Below are positions 1 through 7,985 of a DNA stretch of 64,000 bases, piece after piece (the first letter of the stretch is position 1; the number at the start of each line of letters is the position of its first letter). Origin of the DNA: Daejeonella lutea (GTDB taxonomy: Bacteria > Bacteroidota > Bacteroidia > Sphingobacteriales > Sphingobacteriaceae); contig NZ_FUYR01000001.1 in assembly GCF_900168015.1 (NCBI RefSeq), forward strand, positions 1,362,943-1,426,942, written 5' to 3'. Below the pieces are notes generated by a model that had not been told where the DNA came from, did not search any database, and saw nothing but the letters and a program-made list of their open reading frames with translations. The position numbers and the translations under genes were made by a program.

Positions 1-275
1 AGGATTATTGGAAGGATTCAAATGTTAAGGGTTATTGGTGATTGGGTACATGGATGATCGGTGGCCAGTATGTATACGGTAAAGTTTGCAGGGCGTGATC
101 ACAATTCCTTCATATTGATCTATCGAATACTCATATTCATCTATTCAAAAACCGTTTGTATCCCTGACCAGGCATTTGCTTGCAGTGTTAGCGTATTTAT
201 TATTGTACATTTTTAGTTCATCAATTTGGATTTTATGATGTAACTGAACAACACTAAACCTGAAAAACAAATCTT

Positions 276-734
276 ATGAAAAACATTAACAAATTATTTA
301 TCCTGGTGTGCTGTCTGGCAGGCCTGGGATGTGACAAGGATCAAAAGCTTGTTTCGGAAATTGCAGGGGAATACAAAGTTGAAAGCATTATTAATTATGA
401 TAATGGCCAGTCAACGAATTTAACCATCACTGCCGGAACCATTTTTTTCGACGACTGTACCATGAAGGATGGAGTTGGAGGGAATTGCACAGGCTGGTAT
501 GATGTAAATGGATCCGGCCGTGTTAACTTCCAGTATTATACCCGCAAAGAGGGCGGTTCAAAAACAATCCGGATTTCTAACCCTATGCCAGTGAAGGAAC
601 CACAAATTATTGGTTATTATAAATTCGATAAAGACGCCAGCTTTACGCTTCTGAATGGCATTGAAGGATCAACTGATGCTGCCAACGGCGTGTCGTACTC
701 AGATTATTCAGTTATCAAATTATCGAAAAAATAA
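276..734 (+). CDS. small putative lipoprotein, function unknown
   Basis: A 152-residue exported protein. The first 18 residues form a short basic n-region and a hydrophobic stretch, followed by Cys19 in the context AGLGC, so lipoprotein processing is likely although the residue at -3 is Gly rather than the usual Leu/Val. The mature part starts with acidic/polar residues and is rich in beta-prone segments (GEYKVESI, GTIFFDD, GYYKFDKDASFTLL), which resembles the small lipocalin-like lipoproteins common in Bacteroidota, but I do not recognise a specific family. The ATG is preceded by an A-rich leader without a clear Shine-Dalgarno. It stands alone; the next gene starts about 290 bp downstream. 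Confidence 0.75.
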   Translation: MKNINKLFILVCCLAGLGCDKDQKLVSEIAGEYKVESIINYDNGQSTNLTITAGTIFFDDCTMKDGVGGNCTGWYDVNGSGRVNFQYYTRKEGGSKTIRISNPMPVKEPQIIGYYKFDKDASFTLLNGIEGSTDAANGVSYSDYSVIKLSKK

Positions 735-855
735 TTCTTCATGGATTTATGGCTGTTTCAGGACCGATCACGCTCAACTCGAATATCCTGGGTAGGCGAG
801 CCTCGCAGGATCTGCATCAGATCGGTCCCTGCCCGGATCGCCACTTATTGCTATT

Positions 856-930
856 CGCTGCGTTTAGTCCGCCGAGTTCAAACCTCAGACCTCTAACCTC
901 CTTTGCCAGCTGTAACTTCAACGAAGGATG
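856..930 (-). repeat. composite repeat Z-heptads-Y
   Basis: Read on the minus strand this is, in order: module Z (plus 905-930, CCATCCTTCGTTGAAGTTAC then AGCTGGC), the linker AAAG, about 3.5 heptads of GAGGTCT type (plus 877-902) and the tail GGACTAAACGCAGCG (plus 856-870). Each module recurs elsewhere in the window in the same order. The surrounding 735-1020 interval holds no convincing gene. Confidence 0.6.
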
Positions 931-1020
931 GAGACTCCAGTCCTCCAACCCTCTCCATCAAATAATTTCCGATTTTCCTATTAAATGTATACATTCCCGT
1001 TACATTCTACCCGATTGTAC

Positions 1021-1851
1021 ATGCGAAACATCCAATCCGCAGCGATAAAGACATCGCTCATTGTCCTTCTCCTGGCGAACATCGGTTATGCCAGCGCGCA
1101 GGACAGCCTGCTCTTAGCCCGACAGGCAGCACATAAAAGCCGGGAATATATTTCCTTTGACGCGCAGCCCTTGTTTAGAACCGGGACGACAATCGTCCGG
1201 GCCACAGACAGGGATGTGATGAAGAAATTAAATACTCCCGGCTTTGCTGTCGGGGTAGATTATCAAAGGGTAAGCCTGAGCGGATTAACCTTCGCCGGAG
1301 GAATACACTTTCGCATGATTCCGGTTGCGTACAAGTTCGACGTGAATTACAACGAATTGGCCTCCGGCGGACCCTCTACTTCAAATTTCGGGTCGAAAAA
1401 TTCGAATTTAATCAATGGCCACTTCTACTTTCCGATCCAGGCCGGCTATGCCTTTAGCAAGAAGATCGGTAATTGGGCACCATCAGTTCTGGGAGGCGTT
1501 AGCATAAGCAGCGTGCAAAGTTCACATCTGAGCAGCGGATCGTACTATTGGGATAACGCAAATGTTAGGCACCCGGTACAAGAAATTTCCGTCTATTATA
1601 GCGAACTCCATCCCTGGTTAACGTATACCCTGAATGCCAGGGCATCAAAAACATTACGGAGGGGTAATCAGATCTTCTTTGGGTTCAATTTTAACTATTC
1701 GCCGGTAATATATAATCAGGGGGATTACGCCTATTACCCAGAGAGCGGACAACAAACTGGCACTTTCAGCGATACCGGCAGCTATATCGCTTTGCAGTTT
1801 GGATTCTCCTTCGTGAGAAAATATCAGGAACCTCAACCATACAGACGATGA
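1021..1851 (+). CDS. putative outer-membrane beta-barrel protein
   Basis: A 276-residue protein starting at the ATG of MRNIQSAAIKTSLIVLLLAN; the upstream in-frame ATG at 985 would put 12 extra residues in front of an otherwise normal signal peptide, which ends near ASAQ. The mature protein alternates hydrophobic and polar residues with many Tyr, Gly and Asn turns (for example GAYAFSK-like and QIFFGFNFNYSPVIYN segments) and ends FGFSFVRKYQEPQPYRR, which fits an eight-to-ten-stranded outer-membrane barrel. No specific family is recognised. Its stop overlaps the next start by four bases (ATGA), so the two genes are translationally coupled and probably work together at the outer membrane. Confidence 0.7.
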   Translation: MRNIQSAAIKTSLIVLLLANIGYASAQDSLLLARQAAHKSREYISFDAQPLFRTGTTIVRATDRDVMKKLNTPGFAVGVDYQRVSLSGLTFAGGIHFRMIPVAYKFDVNYNELASGGPSTSNFGSKNSNLINGHFYFPIQAGYAFSKKIGNWAPSVLGGVSISSVQSSHLSSGSYYWDNANVRHPVQEISVYYSELHPWLTYTLNARASKTLRRGNQIFFGFNFNYSPVIYNQGDYAYYPESGQQTGTFSDTGSYIALQFGFSFVRKYQEPQPYRR

Positions 1852-3587
1852 GCAAGCTTAAGATTTTAACGCTGGTCCTGATACTGTTAACAGCCCAGCT
1901 GGTTCGTGGCCAGAAATCCCTGGAGTTTCGATTTACACCCAAGATAAGTCAGAAGCCCGAAATTGAAAACCCTTCGCCGGCAAGGATCACCGCTCCTACG
2001 CAAATTGCTTATGATATGGGTGTGACCTTTACCCATATGCTGAATCAAAAATGGGGTGTTGGTGGAGGAATCACCTTGGGAAGCACCGTCTATCGGATGG
2101 ATTTCAGTGCACCCAGTTCAGCCTTTGGCACCAAACAGGATAAGGGAAATTTAGATATCGGCTATTACTTTTATCCCTATAAGTATCAGGGTATAACTGC
2201 ACGCGGCTTACGGAATTTCGCCCTGAACAAACGCACTTCGCTCAGAATCCTCGCCGAGCCCTCACTGATGTATTACAGCTATAGTGAAGACAATTTTGAT
2301 GGGTTCACGGATGGTTTTAACCGCGCGGTACCCTACGATCCGGAAAATCCGGCAACCCTTCCTGCCGACCTGCTCGTCGATATACCGGGAACAGGGCATC
2401 GGCTCGACCTTTATCTGGCAGCGGGCTTGGGTATAGAAAGAAAACTTTCCCCATCGAGCAGTTTTGTGATTGGTGTTCGGAAAAGCTTCGGACTGAGACC
2501 TATTGGTGCCGGGATACTGCAGGTGCAGATGAACGATAAACTATATACCGGCAAATTCAACACGCGTGCTGGATTTTTTGGAGTAGACCTGGCCTATAAG
2601 TATAGCTTTCAGAAGAAACCCGAATCGGTGAAGCAATTGCAAATGGTGCCCGCCACGGGAAAATATCAGCGGGTTGTGTATGGAGAGTTGCAGGGTGCCG
2701 GTATGGGATATAGCCTGAATTATGATATGCGCCTCAAACCCGACCGGAAAGACGGTTTCGGCTTCCGCGCCGGGCTCGGCTGGGAACCGGACGAGTACTC
2801 TGGCAACTGGACAACCCTGCCTTTGGGAATTAACTATGTTTTGGGTAAGAGAAAGCATGGTTTTGAAATGGGTTTAGGAGTTACCTTTTTTCACAATGCT
2901 TCTGGGGCAAATTACTTCATTGACCTGTATGATGATGAACCGCACCCCAAAATAACCTCGGCAGAACTATTCACTATTGGATACCGATACCAGGTAAGCC
3001 CAAAATTGCTGCTTAGAGCTACCAATTCATTTATGTATACCGGGAAGGGTTATTTTTATACTCCGCTTTGGGAAGGACTTTCTTTTGGGTATACATTCAA
3101 CACACCTAAATTACCTCCCCGGTTGCCAAAACTAACGACTGAGAAAGTTCTTGATGAGCCAGCACCCGGACGGTACAGGAAAGCCATTTTTGTGGAAGGC
3201 GGCGGCAACGTTTTCGGGCTCTCAGCAAATTTCGATATGCGCTTGAGGCCGGGTCGTAATGACGGGCCGGGGTTCAGGGCTGGTGTGGGTTATGGTGCAG
3301 TGCTTTATGAAGACGATTATAGGTACTTTGGATTAGCGATCCCGCTTTCTTACAATTATATCTTCCGCAATGAGCGGAGCGGCATTGAAACTGGCCTGGG
3401 TGTTACACCCAGCTTCGCAACAGGAAATGGCATATCAAATCCTTCGCTGGCGGTCGTAGCCAACCTGGGTTACCGGCTGCAGCCGCTGCGGGAAGGCTTG
3501 ATTGTTCGGGCAACGTACAGTCCGGCCTATGACAACCGGGGGTTCAGATCGGGGTTGGGGGTTTCTTTTGGGTATAGTTTTAGGTAG
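1848..3587 (+). CDS. outer-membrane protein with tandem barrel repeats
   Basis: A 579-residue protein with a clear signal peptide (MSKLKILTLVLILLTAQLVRG). Two internal repeats are visible: one from about residue 273 (YGELQGAGMGYSLNYDMRLK followed by GFGFRAGLGW) and one from about residue 445 (FVEGGGNVFGLSANFDMRLR followed by GPGFRAGVGY), each continuing to a YNYIF/INYVLGKR...G.E.GLGVT segment. The N-terminal third has related barrel-like strands. It ends SFGYSFR, a normal aromatic barrel terminus. It overlaps the preceding barrel gene by ATGA and is probably co-transcribed with it. The function is unknown; repeated barrel units could be a duplication within one large barrel. Confidence 0.7.
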   Translation: MSKLKILTLVLILLTAQLVRGQKSLEFRFTPKISQKPEIENPSPARITAPTQIAYDMGVTFTHMLNQKWGVGGGITLGSTVYRMDFSAPSSAFGTKQDKGNLDIGYYFYPYKYQGITARGLRNFALNKRTSLRILAEPSLMYYSYSEDNFDGFTDGFNRAVPYDPENPATLPADLLVDIPGTGHRLDLYLAAGLGIERKLSPSSSFVIGVRKSFGLRPIGAGILQVQMNDKLYTGKFNTRAGFFGVDLAYKYSFQKKPESVKQLQMVPATGKYQRVVYGELQGAGMGYSLNYDMRLKPDRKDGFGFRAGLGWEPDEYSGNWTTLPLGINYVLGKRKHGFEMGLGVTFFHNASGANYFIDLYDDEPHPKITSAELFTIGYRYQVSPKLLLRATNSFMYTGKGYFYTPLWEGLSFGYTFNTPKLPPRLPKLTTEKVLDEPAPGRYRKAIFVEGGGNVFGLSANFDMRLRPGRNDGPGFRAGVGYGAVLYEDDYRYFGLAIPLSYNYIFRNERSGIETGLGVTPSFATGNGISNPSLAVVANLGYRLQPLREGLIVRATYSPAYDNRGFRSGLGVSFGYSFR

Positions 3588-3598
3588 ATCGGAGGTCA

Positions 3599-3899
3599 CC
3601 ATCCTTCGTTTAAGCTACGGCTGGCAAAGGAAGTCGGAGGTCGGAAAACTGAAGTCGGAGGTCGGAGGTCTGATGGATTTCCGACAAGTGGATTTCCGAC
3701 AAGATTTAACCGCAGAGAGCGCAGAGTTCACGCAAAGGGCGCAAAGGAGTGGATTTCCGGCATTGGATTTCCGACAAGGGTTAACCGCAGAGAGCGCAGA
3801 GTTTTACGCAAAGGGCGCAAAGAATTGGATTTCCGACGAATTTACCACGGAGGACACGGAGGAAACACGGAGGAAACAGAGGAGTGGATTTCCGGCATA
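3599..3899 (+). repeat. composite repeat Z-heptads-X
   Basis: This fills the gap after the tandem-barrel gene. A partial heptad (ATCGGAGGTCA) follows the stop codon, then module Z at 3599-3625, linker AAAG, and heptads GAAGTCG/GAGGTCG/GAGGTCT to 3673. Module X follows: TGGATTTCCGACAAG-type 15-mers at 3674, 3689, 3750, 3764, 3826 and 3885, separated by units of the TTAACCGCAGAG...CGCAAAGGGCGCAAAG kind and one ACCACGGAGGACACGGAGG unit. An open frame runs through it, but it is just translation of the repeats. Confidence 0.75.
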
Positions 3900-4017
3900 G
3901 ATTAAATATAAGGCATATAAAATTTTTCACCAATGCAACAAAGTCCAACGTTCGATGCCGGCGAAGCTGCCTACAATGGCACACTGGAGCCGCCACAATT
4001 CTAAGTATCTTCCTCGT

Positions 4018-5379
4018 ATGAAAACATCCGCCTCCATCTTCATCCTACTAGTAGTCACTTTCACCACCCTTGCCCAGCCCATCAGCGGTCAATGGAGTGG
4101 TACCTTAAACGCCGGGGCAATGAAACTAAAGGTCGTGTTCCACATCACCAAAACAGAGTCCGGCTATAGCTCCACGATGGACAGTCCGGACCAGGGTGCG
4201 ATGAAAATACCCGTAACGGCAACGACCTTCGAAGCACCGAATTTGAAACTGGAGATTTCAAAATTACAGATAGAATACAAGGGAGTATTAAAAAACGATA
4301 CTCTTTCGGGGACTTTCATTCAGTCGGGAATGCCGATCCCTTTGACCCTGACCAAAACACTGATCCCAGCTTCTAAACGACCGCAGGAACCTAAACCTCC
4401 CTTTTCCTATTATACAGAAGACCTTACATTTAGAAACAGTGCGGCGAATATCTCTCTGGCCGGAACATTAACTCTGCCTGCAAAAGACGGCAACTATCCG
4501 GCTGTAATTCTTATCGGGGGCAGCGGTCCGCAAAACAGGGACGGGGAAATTGCAGGGCACAAGCCATTGCTTGTACTTGCTGATCACCTGACTAAAAACG
4601 GAATTGCTGTATTCCGTTTCGACGACCGGGGTGTGGGAAAATCAGAGGGAAATTTCCAGACAGCTTCCATCCCTGATTTTACGTCGGACGTGGAAAGTGC
4701 TTTGGCTTACCTGAAAACCCGCAAAGAGATAAACAAGCAAAAAATAGGCTTGGTAGGCCACAGTGAGGGCGGGATCATTGCCCCGATGCTGGCAGCAAAA
4801 TCGCCTGATGTGAAGTTTATCGTCATGTTAGCCGGTCCCGGCCTGCCGGGATATAAGTTGCTATTGCTGCAAATGGAGAAAATGCAAAGGGCTATGGGAG
4901 TGCCCGATAAAATGGTTCAGGAGAGCGCTAAATTTTACGGAGAAGCTTACCAGATGATTTGGGAGTCTCCCGAAAATGACCCAAGCTTGAAAACCAGGGT
5001 CGGCAAGTACGTGACTTTCCAAATGGGTATCCAGGCTCCAGAGGGTGCGGCAAACGGTGTGGTGTCAAGTATCACCAATCCCTGGATGGTCAGCTTCCTG
5101 AAGTACGACCCTGTTCCGGTATTAAGCAGAGTTAAAATTCCGGTCCTGGCATTGACTGGCGAAAAGGATGTGCAGGTCCTCCCCGCAGAAAATCTTGCTG
5201 GTATTAAAAATATCCTTACCGAATCGGGTAATAAGAATTTCACGGTAAAAGAATACCCCGGACTGAATCACATGTTCCAGACGTGTACGACGTGCTATCC
5301 TTTTGAAGCTTTGGAGGAGACGTTTGCTCCGGAGGTGTTAAAGGATGTGACGGAGTGGGTGCTTGGGAGGACGAAGTGA
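4018..5379 (+). CDS. secreted alpha/beta hydrolase (serine esterase/peptidase type)
   Basis: A 453-residue hydrolase. I chose the ATG of MKTSASIFILLVVTFTTLAQ because it gives a standard signal peptide; the upstream ATG at 3955 adds a poorly coding stretch. Residues about 20-120 are a small N-terminal domain (ISGQWSGTLNAGAMKLKVVF) seen in Bacteroidota hydrolases. The hydrolase fold follows: oxyanion region GGSGPQNRDGE, FDDRGVGKSEG, nucleophile elbow GHSEGG (Ser), acid Asp in LTGEKDVQV and His in GLNHMF. It likely acts on small esters or peptides in the periplasm or outside the cell; the substrate is unknown. Its stop codon is followed within a few bases by a heptad repeat array. Confidence 0.85.
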   Translation: MKTSASIFILLVVTFTTLAQPISGQWSGTLNAGAMKLKVVFHITKTESGYSSTMDSPDQGAMKIPVTATTFEAPNLKLEISKLQIEYKGVLKNDTLSGTFIQSGMPIPLTLTKTLIPASKRPQEPKPPFSYYTEDLTFRNSAANISLAGTLTLPAKDGNYPAVILIGGSGPQNRDGEIAGHKPLLVLADHLTKNGIAVFRFDDRGVGKSEGNFQTASIPDFTSDVESALAYLKTRKEINKQKIGLVGHSEGGIIAPMLAAKSPDVKFIVMLAGPGLPGYKLLLLQMEKMQRAMGVPDKMVQESAKFYGEAYQMIWESPENDPSLKTRVGKYVTFQMGIQAPEGAANGVVSSITNPWMVSFLKYDPVPVLSRVKIPVLALTGEKDVQVLPAENLAGIKNILTESGNKNFTVKEYPGLNHMFQTCTTCYPFEALEETFAPEVLKDVTEWVLGRTK

Positions 5380-5385
5380 GGGGGG

Positions 5386-5500
5386 TCTGAAGACTGAAGT
5401 CGGAGGTATGAGGTCTGAGGTCGGAGGTCGGATGGATTTCCGGCATTGGATTTCCGACAAAGATTAACCACAAAGCACACAAAGTTTTTCACAAAGGGCA
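5386..5500 (+). repeat. heptad array followed by module X
   Basis: Heptads of GAAGTCG/GAGGTAT/GAGGTCT type run from just after the hydrolase stop to 5432, then TGGATTTCCGGCAT (5433-5446), TGGATTTCCGACAAA (5447-5461) and a TTAACCACAAAGCACACAAAG unit to about 5500. The order and polarity are the same as at 3629-3899. Confidence 0.75.
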
Positions 5501-5513
5501 CTAGTCACACTGC

Positions 5514-5566
5514 GATCCGATAGCTATCGGATCCAGCGTATGCTGCCTGCCTGGCCGGTAGGCAGG
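5514..5566. repeat. perfect 20-bp palindrome and a second inverted repeat
   Basis: GATCCGATAGCTATCGGATC at 5514-5533 is a perfect palindrome; its core CCGATAGCTATCGG recurs at 5895-5908 and a half copy lies at 48226-48235. At 5546-5566 lies CCTGCCTGGCCGGTAGGCAGG, a near-perfect inverted repeat; a relative occurs at 48195-48214. Confidence 0.7.
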
Positions 5567-5597
5567 GAACCTCACACATTAAATTATTAAGAGATTT

Positions 5598-5722
5598 GAT
5601 TGCTTCGTCGTACCTCCTCGCAATGACAGAAGCGGCATTTTTTTCAGGCAGTTGTAGGTAAAAAGGTCGACATTATTCCAACCCAACCACTATGAAGATT
5701 GTCATTGCAACGCGAAGCAATC
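5598..5722. repeat. inverted pair of CATTGC...GAAGCAATC elements
   Basis: At 5598-5628 the minus strand reads TGTCATTGCGAGG...CGACGAAGCAATC, and at 5697-5722 the plus strand reads TGTCATTGCAACGCGAAGCAATC. The two copies face each other about 70 bp apart. This short element type is familiar to me from intergenic regions of many bacteria; its function is unknown. Confidence 0.55.
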
Positions 5723-5747
5723 TTTGCGTCTTTAGATTAAAAATTAA

Positions 5748-5936
5748 CACAGCGTTTAGCCCATCACGCTTCAACTTTCAGCTTTCAGTTTTCCCCTTTC
5801 AACTCTCCACTCTCAACTTTCCCCTTTCAACTTTCCACTCTCAACTCTCAACTTTCACCTCTCAACTTTCCACTTTCCACTTTCCACTTTCCACCCGATA
5901 GCTATCGGCTCTCAACTCTCAACTAAATAACTCTCA
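5748..5936 (-). repeat. heptad array with Y tail, abutting hipA stop
   Basis: On the minus strand the array begins in the hipA stop codon (AGTTGAGAG) and continues as about 20 heptads of GAAAGTT/GAGAGTT/GGAAAGT type to about plus 5770, then ends in GGGCTAAACGCTGTG (plus 5748-5762). The palindrome CCGATAGCTATCGG (5895-5908) is embedded in the array. Confidence 0.75.
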
Positions 5937-7232
5937 ACTTAACAACGTCCCCCCAATTTCATCCCTCAAGCCCTTTTTCACTCCTACCTCATCCGCATAC
6001 TTTTTCCAGTTTCCGACTACGCCCTTAATCTCTTCGAAAATATCTGCAGCCTTTTTACATCGGATTGATTCGCCGATCACCAATAGATCCGCTTTGGTAA
6101 TTCCATTCCGTTTTCCATTAATGCTCAATGCATGCTGACTCACCCATTCGCTTCCGGGGCGGTAGGCATGGCACAGGTCATAGGCCGGGGAGAGCTCCCA
6201 GTGCCCGCCTTGTTTTAATAAGAAAGAGAAGTTCTTCGTGTGGTCGTCACAGTTCCGTGCGAGGACATTGAATACCATGCGCCGGAACATCTGTTCCGCT
6301 TCGGCATAGGTCAGTTTCAATTCACGCATACACTGGAAAAGCTGCTCATAACTGAAGCTGTTCACCAGGTTATAGTCGTAATGCTTTAGCGCGCAGAAAG
6401 TCTGAACGTGATGTTTCGTTCCATTAGCTTCCCGGTCAAAGCGCTTAGTCATGAAGTGTGCCCTGCCGTTTTCTTCCAGCAGCCTGGAAGGCATCATGTT
6501 GATCCCGCAGTCTTGGGCCATATGGTAATAAGCCATTTCCACACGGCCGTAGCCAGAACTGCTGCCCAGCTGTACATCGCTGACCCCATCCAGCTTGATC
6601 AGCCAGTGTTCAAAACCTATAGGTACTTTGGTCTGGCCAGATTTAACTTCGCCGGTTTTTTCATTCCATGCGATCACCGCTTTAGGGCGGGCGCCGCCGG
6701 CAGAGGTACCGATCTTTAAGATGTCCAGCACGGCATGCTCTTCGTACTTATTGAGGTTAGTAGCAAATGCTTCACGCTGGTCGAGCATTCTCTGCGCTGT
6801 GGCCACCAGGCTTTCTATTTCTATGGAGAAGGTGCGTTTGTTTTCTTTGAGCACAGCAGGCTCGAATTCGAGTGCCCCCATCCCGCGGCTTCCGATGAAA
6901 CAGAGCATTTCAATCGGGTTCATTCTATCCTGCGGCCGGCCTTGCTGCGCCAGCCATAAATTGATTAACTGGTTCCCGTATTTGTCGGGCAAAGCATCTG
7001 CAAGTAATCCCGGCAGGCCTTTGAAGGTGTCGTGCTCAGAATCTCTTTCCTTTCTTAACTCAGGAAATGAGAATTGGCTGCGGTTATCAGCAAGCGGCAT
7101 CTTAAGCGGCGCCAGATCCCAGCCCGATCGCTTGAATTTAGGGTCGTATTCAAACACAGCATATCCTGTTGCCGGATCCCATGCTACGGCGCCGGCCAAG
7201 GTTCCCCATATTTTGACTTCAGCTACTTCCAT
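5934..7232 (-). CDS. hipA: HipA-family serine/threonine kinase toxin
   Basis: A 432-residue protein, close to the usual 440 of HipA. An N-terminal HipA_N-like region (WGTLAGAVAWD; FKGLPGLLADALPD) precedes the kinase core: GTSAGGARPKAVI (nucleotide-binding loop carrying the serine that is autophosphorylated in the family), HWLIKLDG, RFDREANG, the catalytic RNCDDHTKNFSF at residues 326-337 and the metal-binding SPAYDL. HipA toxins phosphorylate a translation component (glutamyl-tRNA synthetase in E. coli) and cause growth arrest; the target here is unknown. It starts three bases after hipB in the usual antitoxin-first order. The stop codon lies inside the first unit of a heptad repeat array. 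Confidence 0.93.
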   Translation of the reverse strand: MEVAEVKIWGTLAGAVAWDPATGYAVFEYDPKFKRSGWDLAPLKMPLADNRSQFSFPELRKERDSEHDTFKGLPGLLADALPDKYGNQLINLWLAQQGRPQDRMNPIEMLCFIGSRGMGALEFEPAVLKENKRTFSIEIESLVATAQRMLDQREAFATNLNKYEEHAVLDILKIGTSAGGARPKAVIAWNEKTGEVKSGQTKVPIGFEHWLIKLDGVSDVQLGSSSGYGRVEMAYYHMAQDCGINMMPSRLLEENGRAHFMTKRFDREANGTKHHVQTFCALKHYDYNLVNSFSYEQLFQCMRELKLTYAEAEQMFRRMVFNVLARNCDDHTKNFSFLLKQGGHWELSPAYDLCHAYRPGSEWVSQHALSINGKRNGITKADLLVIGESIRCKKAADIFEEIKGVVGNWKKYADEVGVKKGLRDEIGGTLLS

Positions 7233-7235
7233 GGC

Positions 7236-7589
7236 TTACCAGTCTGATTCCCCGCGGCCTTCGCTCCTGTTCGCCTTCCCACGTGCGCGCTGGCGCTTTT
7301 CTTTCTGTAATTTAGCCAGGGCCAGCGGACTGATCGTCTCCTTCACTTCAAATGCCATTAATACCGGCAATTGATCCAGGACCCGCAATACCTGGATCAG
7401 GGTGGTGACAGTAACTGTTTCTCCCCTTTCCAGTAAACTCAGCGTCGAACGGCTGATCCCGGCTGCAGTGGCCAGTTCATTCTGTGTCCTGTTTTGTTCC
7501 ATGCGATGATGCCTGGCAAATTTCCCGATTTGGGCTGCAATAGCCTGATCACTCATAGAAGTCCATTCGTTGAATGACAACTCATTCAT
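7236..7589 (-). CDS. hipB: HipB-like XRE antitoxin
   Basis: A 117-residue protein with a Cro/C1 helix-turn-helix (RTQNELATAAGISRSTLSLLERG, split here as RTQNELATAAGIS and RSTLSLLERG) at about residues 34-56, then a short region VTVTTLIQVLRVLDQLPVL typical of HipB, and a basic C-terminal tail (QKEKRQRARGKANRSEGRGE). It should bind and neutralise HipA and repress the operon. The tail is longer than in E. coli HipB (88 residues). Three TTAATGNATGAT-type sites and a TATATTTG promoter box lie in the 120 bp upstream, consistent with autoregulation. Confidence 0.9.
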   Translation of the reverse strand: MNELSFNEWTSMSDQAIAAQIGKFARHHRMEQNRTQNELATAAGISRSTLSLLERGETVTVTTLIQVLRVLDQLPVLMAFEVKETISPLALAKLQKEKRQRARGKANRSEGRGESDW

Positions 7590-7607
7590 AATCCTATCTT
7601 TAGAGTT

Positions 7608-7718
7608 TTAATGCATGATTAACCATACAAATATAGGAAATGTTTTTATAATTTGCAAGGTTAATGAATGATTTACCGTTCATTGGGGCACGTACCTTAG
7701 CTTAATGTATGATGTTTC
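7608..7718. promoter_or_regulatory. three repeated operator-like sites upstream of hipBA
   Basis: TTAATGCATGATTAACC at 7608, TTAATGAATGATTTACC at 7661 and TTAATGTATGATGTTTC at 7702 share TTAATGNATGAT in the same orientation. Copy 1 is also an inverted repeat (TTAAT...ATTAA), and copies 2 and 3 are each followed by a TTCATT inverted arm. They are at 53- and 41-bp spacing around the hipB promoter, as expected for cooperative HipB binding (inference). Confidence 0.6.
7628..7658 (-). promoter_or_regulatory. hipBA promoter, Bacteroidota type
   Basis: On the minus strand TATATTTG (plus 7628-7635) matches the -7 consensus TAnnTTTG, and a TTG (plus 7656-7658) lies 20 bases upstream in the -33 position. 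The promoter is about 40 bp from the hipB start, with operator-like copies directly downstream and upstream. Confidence 0.6.
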
Positions 7719-7742
7719 ATTCATAATGACATCGGGCAAGCA

Positions 7743-7814
7743 GGTAATCGGTGATCGGTAATCAGTAATCGGTAATCAGTGATCAGTAATCAGTCTGGGC
7801 GGGCTAAACGCGTG
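7743..7814 (+). repeat. heptad array (GTAATCA type) with Y tail
   Basis: GGTAATC/GGTGATC/AGTAATC heptads run in step for about 50 bp and are followed by GGGCTAAACGCGTG at 7801-7814, the same tail as after the GAGGTCT arrays. No gene is seen between hipB and the kinase gene. Confidence 0.65.
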
Positions 7815-7860
7815 TCAAGATGTATGAGAAACGATACACGGGTAGTCAGGGTTATACGCC

Positions 7861-7985
7861 CTCCTCGGACTTCTGACCTCCGACTTCTGACCTCCGACCT
7901 CCGACCTCCGACTTCTGACCACCGACTTCAGACTTCAGACCTCATACCTCCGACTTCAGCCCTCCGACTTCAGTCCTCCGTCACC
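7861..7985 (-). repeat. long GAGGTCG-type heptad array
   Basis: About 17 heptads; on the minus strand they read GGAGGACTGAAGTCGGAGGG and continue with GAGGTCG, GAAGTCT and GAAGTCG units. The array starts within three bases of the histidine-kinase stop codon. Confidence 0.75.

Noticed and set aside
749-1048. Open frame of 99 codons before the barrel gene
   Set aside because: It runs through the Y-heptad-Z composite repeat and has no coding-like composition.
3502-3900. Open frame of 132 codons with repeated FRQ and AESAEF motifs
   Set aside because: The peptide is a translation of the heptad and X-module repeats and overlaps the real gene end in another frame.
5692-5901. Open frame coding for LSTFHFPL-type repeats
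   Set aside because: It is a translation of the heptad array downstream of hipA.
6595-7374. 259-codon frame antisense to hipBA
   Set aside because: HipA and HipB on the other strand are full-length with all motifs; this frame shows no domain.
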